A stretch of 6,299 nucleotides of DNA from Pedobacter sp. (GTDB lineage: Bacteria > Bacteroidota > Bacteroidia > Sphingobacteriales > Sphingobacteriaceae). Below the pieces are notes generated by a model that was not told where the DNA came from, did no database searches, and was given only the letters and a program-made list of their open reading frames with translations. Below, one piece after another: positions 1 to 6,299 of this stretch. Within the stretch, counting starts at the first letter, position 1, and every line of letters starts with the position of its first letter. Location of the stretch: contig JASLGV010000136.1 in assembly GCA_030149995.1 (NCBI GenBank), forward strand, positions 1 to 6,299, written 5' to 3'. The position numbers and the translations under genes are program-made.

Positions 1-526
1 AATGGCTAAGGTTGAGGTAAAAAATAACAGCAACACGGTAGCCTGGGGTGCCTTATACTGGCAATATTTTGAACAATTGGATAAAATTAAATCAGCCGAA
101 ACAGGTGTGAAGATTAAGAAACAGTTATTCTTAAGCACGCAAACGAATAAAGGCCCGGTTTTAACTGCCTTAACCGGGAAAAACATACTTAAAGCCGGCG
201 ATCAGGTTGTGGTTCGGATAGAGATTGTATCTGACAGGGCAATGGAATACGTACATTTAAAAGATATGCGCTCATCTGGTCTGGAACCCGTAAACGTAAT
301 CTCTCAATATAAATATCAGGGCGGTTTGAGTTATTATGAAAGCACCAAAGATGCTTCCACAAATTTCTTTATTAACTATTTAAATAAAGGAACTTATGTG
401 TTCGAATACGCTTTAAGGGTAAATATAGCCGGCAATTTTTCAAACGGAATTACTTCTTTACAATGTATGTATGCACCTGCATTTTCTGCGCATAGCGAAG
501 GCAGCAGGGTAAGAGTGAGTCCATAA
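1..526 (+). CDS. Alpha-2-macroglobulin family protein, C-terminal fragment (5' end outside window)
   Basis: This is the last ~174 residues of a much larger protein. The frame is open at the left edge and the ATG at base 2 is probably an internal methionine. The fragment resembles the C-terminal beta-sandwich (MG10-like) domain of bacterial alpha-2-macroglobulins. Recognisable stretches, numbered from base 2, are the WGALYWQYFEQLDKI-like segment (~15-29), a GDQVVVRIEI strand (66-75), the DRAMEYVHLKDMR segment (79-90), YYESTKDASTNFF (111-123), the KGTYVFEY strand followed by GNFSNGIT (129-151), and the MYAPAFSAHSEG close (156-167). Family knowledge: these are large envelope or periplasmic proteins thought to trap proteases or act in envelope defence. 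Bacteroidota members are often well over 1,500 residues. The bait region and any thioester motif would lie upstream, so activity cannot be judged. The gene ends TAA directly before a strong hairpin terminator and converges on the signalling operon, so no functional link is implied. Confidence 0.85.
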   Translation, partial: MAKVEVKNNSNTVAWGALYWQYFEQLDKIKSAETGVKIKKQLFLSTQTNKGPVLTALTGKNILKAGDQVVVRIEIVSDRAMEYVHLKDMRSSGLEPVNVISQYKYQGGLSYYESTKDASTNFFINYLNKGTYVFEYALRVNIAGNFSNGITSLQCMYAPAFSAHSEGSRVRVSP

Positions 527-528
527 CA

Positions 529-568
529 AAAGGGCTTTCCAATGCGGAAAGCCCTTTGTTTATTTTTT
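529..568 (+). terminator. Rho-independent terminator between convergent genes
   Basis: A perfect 12-bp inverted repeat, AAAGGGCTTTCC (529-540) and GGAAAGCCCTTT (546-557), encloses a 5-base loop. It starts three bases after the stop codon of the alpha-2-macroglobulin gene. On the + strand it is followed by GTTTATTTTTT (558-568), a good T-tract. On the - strand the stem is followed by TTTTGTTATGG, a shorter and broken T-run, so it probably terminates both transcripts but better for the + gene. The + strand T-tract overlaps the last codons of the converging kinase gene, whose stop is at 560-562. Confidence 0.9.
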
Positions 569-2152
569 AAGGGCATACATCTTTAACTTCTGATGGAGTA
601 CGCTTACCTTAAACGGCTTGCTTACCACATCGTTGGCACCCGCATTAATGGCCGTTTCTTTATCCTTATCCAGAACACCTGCCGAGAACGTAATAATTGG
701 AATATTATCTTTGCCTGGTACATGGCCCATACGAATGCGTCGGATGGCTTCCAGTCCATTCATTACAGGCATATAGGTATCCATTAAGATAATATCGTAA
801 TCATGGTCTTTTAAAATATCCAGGGCTTCCTGTCCGTTTTCCACTACCTGGGTTTCGGCTTCCCAACTATCCAGTATCTTAACGATTAAAAATTTATTGA
901 TGGGATTATCTTCAGCGACCAGGATACGCATGCCTTTTAACGAGGTTAAAAATTCTGGTTCTGTTACTACTTTTTCTGCAGGCTTTCCTTCAACAAACTC
1001 GTACCACCTGGTAAAGCTAAACGTACTGCCTTTGCCTTCTTCACTATCAACGCTTAGTACGCCGCCTTTCAGTTCGGCCAGTTTTTTTACAATGGATAAA
1101 CCCAGGCCTGTACCGCCAAAAGTAGAAATGGTCTGATCTTCTGCCTGCTCAAATGACTCAAAAATTCTGTTCAGGTTTTCTTGAGAAATGCCAATGCCGG
1201 TATCTTTAATGGCAAAATTTATCTGCACATTGTTACTTTTAGCATTGAGTACCTCTACTTTTAAGGTTACGCTACCCACACTTGTAAATTTAATGGCATT
1301 GCTGAGCAGGTTCATTAGAATCTGATTTAAGCGCAACGAATCAGCAATGATGATGTTCGGAAGCTTTTCATCTACATCGAGTACCAGGTCTATGTGTTTT
1401 TCTTTGGCCCGGATGTTAAGCAGGTTAATTACCTGCGATATGAGCAAGCGGATATCGGTTTCAGCAAAGCGGATTCTGAATTTTCCGGCTTCTATTTTAG
1501 AAATGTCGAGGATGTCGTTTATAACGCCCAGTAAAGAATCAGAAGAAATACTCAGCAGATTGATAATTTCTTTCTGACTTTCGTTGATTTCACTTTTTTC
1601 GAGCAGGTGAACAAGCCCGATGATTCCGTTTATCGGCGTTCTGATCTCATGACTCATGTTGGCCAGGAAATTTTCTTTGGCACGTTTGCCCTGTTCGGCA
1701 TCGTCTTTTGCTTTGATCAGTTCTGCCTGGTAGCGTTCGAGCTGTACATTCTTTTGTTTAATCTCCCGCTGATTACGCACCAGCTGGATAAATGAATCGA
1801 CTTTTGCAGATGTGATATATGGATCGAGCGGCTTATATAAATAATCAATGGCACCTACGTTTAACCCTTTAATGGCGTATTTGGCTTCGACAGATATGGC
1901 TGTAACAAAAATGACCATGATTTCCTGTGTACGCGGGTTGTTTTTTAAAATTTCAACCAGCTCAAAGCCATCCATTCCGGGCATTTGTACATCAACCAAT
2001 GCAATGGCAATGTCTTTTTCCCAGCAAATTCTCAATGCTTCGTTTGGCGAGGTTGTGGTGATAATATTAATATCGTGCTGGTATAAAAGGGCTTCCAGGG
2101 CCACAATATTTTCTTGTTTATCATCAACAATTAGCAGGTTTAAATTATTCAT
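560..2152 (-). CDS. Soluble hybrid histidine kinase: REC - HisKA - HATPase_c - REC
   Basis: A 530-residue two-component protein with no transmembrane segment or signal peptide, so cytoplasmic. Numbering is from the ATG at 2152. The first receiver (~4-125) has acidic D10/D11, phospho-acceptor D54, T84 and K107 followed by P. A charged helical linker (~127-158) leads to HisKA with H168 in NMSHEIRTP. The ATP-binding domain shows the N box (N285 in NLLSNAIKFT), G1 (DTGIGI, 317-322), the F box (FESFEQ, 331-336) and G2 (GGTGLGLSI, 346-354). The second receiver (~408-527) has E414/D415, D458, S490 and K512 followed by P. A receiver placed ahead of the kinase suggests control by phosphorylation from another kinase; the membrane kinase two genes upstream is the natural candidate (inference). 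An in-frame TTG at 2158 could add two residues, but ATG at 2152 fits better. It lies 13 bases after the CheR gene and is probably co-transcribed. No DNA-binding or HPt domain is present. Confidence 0.95.
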   Translation of the reverse strand: MNNLNLLIVDDKQENIVALEALLYQHDINIITTTSPNEALRICWEKDIAIALVDVQMPGMDGFELVEILKNNPRTQEIMVIFVTAISVEAKYAIKGLNVGAIDYLYKPLDPYITSAKVDSFIQLVRNQREIKQKNVQLERYQAELIKAKDDAEQGKRAKENFLANMSHEIRTPINGIIGLVHLLEKSEINESQKEIINLLSISSDSLLGVINDILDISKIEAGKFRIRFAETDIRLLISQVINLLNIRAKEKHIDLVLDVDEKLPNIIIADSLRLNQILMNLLSNAIKFTSVGSVTLKVEVLNAKSNNVQINFAIKDTGIGISQENLNRIFESFEQAEDQTISTFGGTGLGLSIVKKLAELKGGVLSVDSEEGKGSTFSFTRWYEFVEGKPAEKVVTEPEFLTSLKGMRILVAEDNPINKFLIVKILDSWEAETQVVENGQEALDILKDHDYDIILMDTYMPVMNGLEAIRRIRMGHVPGKDNIPIITFSAGVLDKDKETAINAGANDVVSKPFKVSVLHQKLKMYALKK

Positions 2153-2165
2153 AATCAAAGATTAA

Positions 2166-3002
2166 TTAGCCGATTTTTTGATAAATATTGTTTTTTTTAT
2201 CGATTACCTTAAATTTTTTTGCAAGTTCAGTATTTCTGATGGTTTCTTTTGCACCCAGGCATAAAAAACCAAAATTAGCTAGGCTGTTGTAAAAAAGTTC
2301 TATAACCCTGAACTGTAAGTCTACATTAAAGTATATCAGTACATTGCGGCAGGAAATAATCTGAAATTCGTTGAAAGGGCCATCCGATACGAGGTTATGC
2401 GTAGAGAAAAGTACGTTTTTCTTTAAAGAACGGTTGATGGAAACGGCATCATATTTTGCTGTATAATACGTAGCCAGCGAATCGGTGGTGCCGATGGCCA
2501 TGTAATTTTCTGAATACAGTTTCATTTTCTGCAGATCGTAAATTCCCTCCTTGGCCGTTTGCAATACTTCTGAATTGATATCTGTACCGTAGAAAAAACT
2601 TCTTTTGTACAAATTCTGCTCTTCAAATAAGATGGTAAAAGAGTATAACTCCTCGCCGGTAGAGCAGCCTGCATTCCATACTTTGATATGCTGGTAAGAG
2701 CTCAAATAGGGGATGACCTTATCTCTGAGCGATTTGTAAAACAGCGGATCTCTGAACATCTCGGTTACGTTAACCGTAATTTCGGTTAAGAAAAATTCGA
2801 AATAATCATGGTCGTTCGTTAAAATGTTACACAGGTCGAAGAAGGAAATCCGTTGCATATGCAAAATACGGCTAACACGCCTTTTGAGCGAAGCCCGGGT
2901 GTAATCTTCAAAGCTAAATCCGTGCAGGTTTTTAATCAGGTTGATGAGCGATTGCAGTTCGACATTGCTAATCACTTCACTTGGCAGCAATAAATTTTTC
3001 AT
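2166..3002 (-). CDS. cheR: CheR-family protein-glutamate O-methyltransferase
   Basis: A 278-residue protein, the usual length for CheR. The family transfers a methyl group from S-adenosylmethionine to glutamate side chains of chemoreceptors. An N-terminal helical CheR domain (~10-65) is followed by the signature NVTEMFRDP (78-86, with R84), the SAM-binding loop VWNAGCSTGEELYS (108-121), the acidic SAM contact in GTDIN (D141) and the late motif ISCRNVLIYF (216-225). All key motifs look intact, so it is probably active. The ATG at 3002 follows the upstream kinase stop by 6 bases, with AAGCGG rather than a classical Shine-Dalgarno between them, which points to tight coupling. It sits between two hybrid kinases, but no cheB, cheA, cheW or receptor gene is visible. 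The substrate could therefore be a receptor encoded elsewhere or a non-chemotaxis protein. The family call is firm; a role in chemotaxis is not shown by this window. Confidence 0.95.
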   Translation of the reverse strand: MKNLLLPSEVISNVELQSLINLIKNLHGFSFEDYTRASLKRRVSRILHMQRISFFDLCNILTNDHDYFEFFLTEITVNVTEMFRDPLFYKSLRDKVIPYLSSYQHIKVWNAGCSTGEELYSFTILFEEQNLYKRSFFYGTDINSEVLQTAKEGIYDLQKMKLYSENYMAIGTTDSLATYYTAKYDAVSINRSLKKNVLFSTHNLVSDGPFNEFQIISCRNVLIYFNVDLQFRVIELFYNSLANFGFLCLGAKETIRNTELAKKFKVIDKKNNIYQKIG

Positions 3003-3008
3003 CCGCTT

Positions 3009-6000
3009 TTAACTTAACCAAACCCGCAACATGGACAATAATTTATCTACATCAACCGGTTTGGAGATGTAGTCATTTGCACCCGCTTCAATGCATTTTT
3101 CACGATCGTTTTTCATGGCCTTTGCCGTAAGTGCAATAACCGGCAATTTCGCAAACTGACGGTTGAGTCTGATCTGGCGCATGGCTTCATATCCGTCCAT
3201 TTCGGGCATCATAATATCCATCAGCACCAAATCAATTTCAGGATGCTCATCCAGTCGTTTAAGCGCTTCTTTGCCATTGTTGGCAATAATGATTTTAATG
3301 TCGTATACCTGCAAGGCACTCGATAGCGCAAAGATGTTACGCATATCATCATCTGTAATCAGGATGGTTTTATCTTTTAAAGCTTTTTCCTGTGTGGAAA
3401 CATCTGTTTTTTTGCCCGTATTGCCCTGATTCTGATAACTCACACCACCTGAAACAGACTGATTTTGAAGCTTATTCATAAATAAGCTCACCTCATCAAG
3501 CAACCGGTCGTTTGATTTGCTGCTCTTGAGAACCATGGCTTCGGTATAACGCATAATATGCGCCATTTTTTCCTTATCAAGCTCCATGGCGGTATTAATA
3601 ATAACCGGGATGTTTTTCAGCGCAGGTTGCGATTTGATCTGATCCAGCAGGTCGAAACCCGAAATGTCTGGTAGCTTCAAGTCTAAAATAATACAATCGA
3701 AAGTCTGTTCGTCCAGAATTTCAAGCGCTTCCTTACCGGTATAAGCCTGGCAAACTTTTGCTCCTTTCTGTATAAGCTGTTCGGTTAAAGTATTACTCTG
3801 AAGAATTTGATCTTCAATAATTAAGACATTGTTAAAGGTGTAAAGCGGGCGACCAATTAATCGCTCAAAAGCATCATCTAACTTTTCTTTATCAACAGGT
3901 TTTTTTAGAAAGCCAATCGCACCTGCTTGTTCGGCTTTGGTTATTTTTTCATCTGCAGCCGACATCATGTGCACGGGAATTTGCTTGGTTGCCGGGTCGG
4001 ATTTTAATTTCTTTAAAATGGTCCATCCATCCATTACCGGAAGCATTACATCCAGAACAATTGCATCCGGAAGAATATTCTGCGCAATTTCGAGTCCCTT
4101 ATCTCCGCTATGCGCCAAAACAGGTTTAAAACCTTTATCAATGGCATAATCTTTTAATACATCGGCAAAAACTTCATCATCTTCAATAATAAGTAGCGTA
4201 GGTTGCTCACCTTCTGAAGCAGTAGACGCAGCGGCCGGGATCTGGGCAGGTTGCGGAACCACCGGCAATTCAGTTACCGTTTCTGGTTTTTCTGCTGTCT
4301 GATTTAAATTCTGTGGTAAATATAAGGTAAATGTACTGCCGATTCCCTGCTCGCTTTCTACCTGGATTTCTCCGCCCAGAATCATGGCAAGTTCCTTGCT
4401 GATGGATAAACCCAATCCGGTTCCGCCATATTTACGGCTGGTAGATCCATCTTCCTGCTGAAAAGCCTCAAATATAATGTTGAGCTTATCGTTGGATATG
4501 CCAATCCCGGTATCTTTTACCGCAAAATACAGGGGTCTGTCTGTGCGTTGTTTTAAGTTTGAATTGGCACGTATATCCGATTGGTTACCCAAACCGATTT
4601 CAAGGCTAACACTGCCCTTTTCAGAAGTAAATTTAAAGGCATTCGACAACAGGTTTTTTATGATCTGTTCCAGCCTGCTCTGATCGGTGCTGAATTTCTC
4701 GGGTAGATTTGGATTCAGGCTGATCTCAAAATCAACTTTCCTGGTACGGGCAACTTCCGAGAACAACGATTCTATGTTTTGTTTAATCTCAGTTGGTTTG
4801 ATGTTTTCAACCATCAAATCAATATTGCCCGATTCAATTTTAGAGAGGTCGAGAATGTCGTTAATTAAAGTGAGCAAATCGTTACCCGCATTGTGGATAA
4901 CACCTGCATATTTAATCTGTTCATCATTCAGGTTAGCCGGACGGTTTTCCTTTAATATCCGGGCCAGTATTAAGATGCTGTTGAGCGGGGTACGCAGTTC
5001 GTGACTCATGTTGGCCAGGAATTCTGATTTGTACTTGCTGCTGATCTCAAGCTCTTCTGCTTTGAGGCTAATGGCTTCTTTGGCCTGGTTAATAGAAGCA
5101 TTTTTTTCTTCCAGCAGTTGTGCTTTTTCTTCCAGCTCTGCATTGGCCTGCTGTAATTCTTCCTGTTGTACACGCAATTCTTCTTCAGAAGCCTGTAGCT
5201 CTTCGGTTTTGTGCACGAGCTCCTCGTTGGTGGTGCGCAATTCTTCCTGCTGACTGGCCAGTTCTTCAGCCTGTTGTTGCGTTTGTTCAAAAAGGTGTTG
5301 CAATTGTACGTGTGCCAGTGAACTGTTCAGTGCAATACCAATGTTTTCTGAAATGGTGTTAATCAGGTTTAACTTTTTTTCCTGTGGCTCGTGTATAAAG
5401 CCCAGTTCCGCTACCGCGATGGTTTCATTTTCGAAAACGATGGGTATCAGGAAAATATAATTTGGATGCGTTTCGCCCAGTCCGGAATTTATTTTAATAT
5501 AATCCTTAGGTACATCGGTAACCAGTTTTGGTGTTTTTTCAATGGCACTTTGACCCACCAGACCTTCGCCCAAACGTATGGTTTTCTTACCATACGTTTG
5601 ATAAGCGTATGTGCCGGATAAATAAAGCTGCTGTTTGCGCTCGTCCATTAAGAACAGGGCTCCGATGGAGGCATCTATGTAATTGGCTATTTTACCAATA
5701 ATATTATTGGTTAATACATCTATCTCCTGCTGGCCACGCATGGCCTCGTTAATTTCTGCGGCGCCACTCAGCAACCAGTTATTGTGCTCGTTTAAGGCAG
5801 AAATCTGCGCCAGTTCGTTATTGGTTTTAAGGATTTCATTTTCTGTTTCCTTTTGCTGGTTAAAAGTTGTTCGGATATAACGCAACAGGAATAAAATCAA
5901 GCAGAATATAATAAAAGAACTGGATAGAACGATGATAATGGTACGGATACTGCTGTTATAATTAGAATCTTTACGCTTTTTTAAAAGCATAAACTCGTCA

Positions 6001-6299
6001 TTAATAAATTGATCGTTCAGCTCCAGAAATTTTAATTTAAGCGTTTCTGCCCGGCCCTGAGATACCTGTTGTTTTGCAGCATCAAAACCATCAGTCCTGG
6101 TTTTCTGCAAAATAACTTTCATTTCATCGATTTTGAGATTGGCAAAATATTCTATGCTGTCTACCTTTTTAGATTGTTCTGCCTGATCTGCAACCAGTTT
6201 TTTGAGTTGTAACAAATGTGATGGCAACTGGCTGATGCTCTTATTATAGAGATCGTAATAATGTTGCTCACCACCAAGCAGGTAGCCTCTCAAGCTTGT
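3009..6299 (-). CDS. Membrane hybrid sensor kinase: CHASE3 - TM - GAF - coiled coil - HisKA - HATPase_c - REC - REC - REC (N-terminus outside window)
   Basis: 1,096 residues are visible and the frame is still open at the right edge. Numbering starts at the TTG codon at 6293, which is internal and not a start. The RGYLLGG motif (2-8) and the helical region to ~115 resemble a periplasmic CHASE3 sensor; a first membrane helix should lie upstream. Residues ~117-138 form a transmembrane helix. A GAF domain (~180-325) and a leucine-heptad coiled coil (~327-420) follow. HisKA has H431 in NMSHELRTP. The ATPase domain has the N box (N551), G1 (DTGIGI, 594-599), the F box (608-613) and G2 (GGTGLGLSI, 623-631). 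After a Pro/Ala/Glu-rich linker (~660-698) come three receivers, with phospho-acceptors D748, D871 and D1026 and lysines K798, K923 and K1078. The second receiver has K-S where K-P is usual. A Gln/Ser/Gly-rich linker (~942-972) precedes the third. No HPt or output domain is seen. It is the first visible gene of the operon; the ligand is unknown. Confidence 0.95.
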   Translation of the reverse strand, partial: TSLRGYLLGGEQHYYDLYNKSISQLPSHLLQLKKLVADQAEQSKKVDSIEYFANLKIDEMKVILQKTRTDGFDAAKQQVSQGRAETLKLKFLELNDQFINDEFMLLKKRKDSNYNSSIRTIIIVLSSSFIIFCLILFLLRYIRTTFNQQKETENEILKTNNELAQISALNEHNNWLLSGAAEINEAMRGQQEIDVLTNNIIGKIANYIDASIGALFLMDERKQQLYLSGTYAYQTYGKKTIRLGEGLVGQSAIEKTPKLVTDVPKDYIKINSGLGETHPNYIFLIPIVFENETIAVAELGFIHEPQEKKLNLINTISENIGIALNSSLAHVQLQHLFEQTQQQAEELASQQEELRTTNEELVHKTEELQASEEELRVQQEELQQANAELEEKAQLLEEKNASINQAKEAISLKAEELEISSKYKSEFLANMSHELRTPLNSILILARILKENRPANLNDEQIKYAGVIHNAGNDLLTLINDILDLSKIESGNIDLMVENIKPTEIKQNIESLFSEVARTRKVDFEISLNPNLPEKFSTDQSRLEQIIKNLLSNAFKFTSEKGSVSLEIGLGNQSDIRANSNLKQRTDRPLYFAVKDTGIGISNDKLNIIFEAFQQEDGSTSRKYGGTGLGLSISKELAMILGGEIQVESEQGIGSTFTLYLPQNLNQTAEKPETVTELPVVPQPAQIPAAASTASEGEQPTLLIIEDDEVFADVLKDYAIDKGFKPVLAHSGDKGLEIAQNILPDAIVLDVMLPVMDGWTILKKLKSDPATKQIPVHMMSAADEKITKAEQAGAIGFLKKPVDKEKLDDAFERLIGRPLYTFNNVLIIEDQILQSNTLTEQLIQKGAKVCQAYTGKEALEILDEQTFDCIILDLKLPDISGFDLLDQIKSQPALKNIPVIINTAMELDKEKMAHIMRYTEAMVLKSSKSNDRLLDEVSLFMNKLQNQSVSGGVSYQNQGNTGKKTDVSTQEKALKDKTILITDDDMRNIFALSSALQVYDIKIIIANNGKEALKRLDEHPEIDLVLMDIMMPEMDGYEAMRQIRLNRQFAKLPVIALTAKAMKNDREKCIEAGANDYISKPVDVDKLLSMLRVWLS
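5034..5315 (-). repeat. Leucine-heptad signalling coiled coil inside the hybrid kinase
   Basis: This segment encodes residues ~327-420 of the kinase, between GAF and HisKA. Leucines fall exactly seven residues apart eight times (345, 352, 359, 366, 373, 380, 387, 394), mostly in E-E-L triplets separated by polar residues. At the DNA level this appears as a degenerate 21-base period of CAG/ttcttc blocks at about 5112-5261. Family knowledge: such helices join sensor domains to the kinase dimer and carry conformational change. It is a protein repeat, not a mobile or tandem DNA element. Confidence 0.85.
5571..5600 (-). other. Intragenic perfect 12-bp inverted repeat (possible mRNA hairpin)
   Basis: CAAACGTATGGT (5571-5582) and ACCATACGTTTG (5589-5600) are exact reverse complements around a 6-base spacer. 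The element lies inside the GAF-coding part of the sensor kinase and is fully translated (residues ~232-241, QTYGKKTIRL). No T-tract follows on either strand, so it does not look like a terminator. The symmetry is seen directly; any function is unproven. Confidence 0.6.

Noticed and set aside
154..178. 7-bp inverted repeat CCCGGTT / AACCGGG
   Set aside because: Short arms with an 11-base loop, in the middle of coding sequence and without a T-tract; probably chance.
1650..1669. 20-base exact direct repeat, also at 5002-5021
   Set aside because: Both copies encode the conserved histidine box (FLANMSH) of the two kinases. The match reflects domain homology and shared codon use, not a mobile element or att site.
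2153..2158. TTG start at 2158 for the small kinase
   Set aside because: It adds only two residues before an in-frame ATG at 2152 that directly precedes the receiver's first strand; ATG is the better start.
1848..2165. 105-residue open frame on the + strand, and similar ones elsewhere such as 4687-5004
   Set aside because: They lie antisense to strongly recognisable receiver and kinase domains and encode nothing recognisable; they are shadow frames.
2153..2165. TTAATCTTTG before the small kinase, resembling the Bacteroidota -7 element TAnnTTTG
   Set aside because: The spacing inside the motif is off by one base, it sits only a few bases from the start codon, and no -33 element is evident. 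Co-transcription with cheR is simpler.
5006..5290. 94-residue frame on the - strand rich in Lys, Asn and Arg
   Set aside because: It is a shifted reading of the heptad-repeat coiled coil; the repeat itself keeps stop codons out of this frame.
6291..6293. TTG at 6293 as the true start of the large kinase
   Set aside because: The frame continues open to the window edge (T-S-L before R-G-Y), and a CHASE3 domain normally follows a first membrane helix that is not in view.

Overview
The window looks like chromosomal DNA from a Bacteroidota bacterium. Sphingobacteriaceae (Pedobacter/Mucilaginibacter type) is my best guess. The reasons are moderately AT-rich DNA, weak or absent Shine-Dalgarno sequences before the starts, a Bacteroidota-style alpha-2-macroglobulin C-terminus, and very large hybrid histidine kinases. 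The assignment rests on recognising protein families by eye, not on a database search.

Layout. From 1 to 526 on the + strand is the 3' end of an alpha-2-macroglobulin-like gene that begins before the window. A 12-bp perfect hairpin followed by a T-tract (529-568) separates it from a convergent group of three genes on the - strand. Read in their own direction, these are: (i) a hybrid sensor kinase with three receiver domains, 6299-3009, whose N-terminus lies beyond the window; (ii) a CheR-family methyltransferase, 3002-2166; and (iii) a soluble receiver-kinase-receiver protein, 2152-560. The gaps are only 6 and 13 bases, so the three are almost certainly one operon whose promoter lies beyond base 6299. 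No stretch over 300 bases lacks a gene. I saw no tRNA, rRNA, CRISPR array, insertion sequence or phage gene.

How the genes may work together (inference). The membrane kinase would sense through a periplasmic CHASE3 domain and a cytoplasmic GAF domain. It would pass the signal along a long leucine-heptad coiled coil to its HisKA/HATPase core, and then to its own three receivers and possibly to the N-terminal receiver of the third protein. All five receivers keep their phospho-acceptor aspartate. No HPt domain and no DNA-binding output is encoded here, so at least one partner must lie elsewhere. The CheR protein has the full S-adenosylmethionine and catalytic motifs, yet no CheB methylesterase or chemoreceptor gene is visible beside it. 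This is the most biologically interesting feature of the window, although CheR/hybrid-kinase clusters are themselves known in Bacteroidota.
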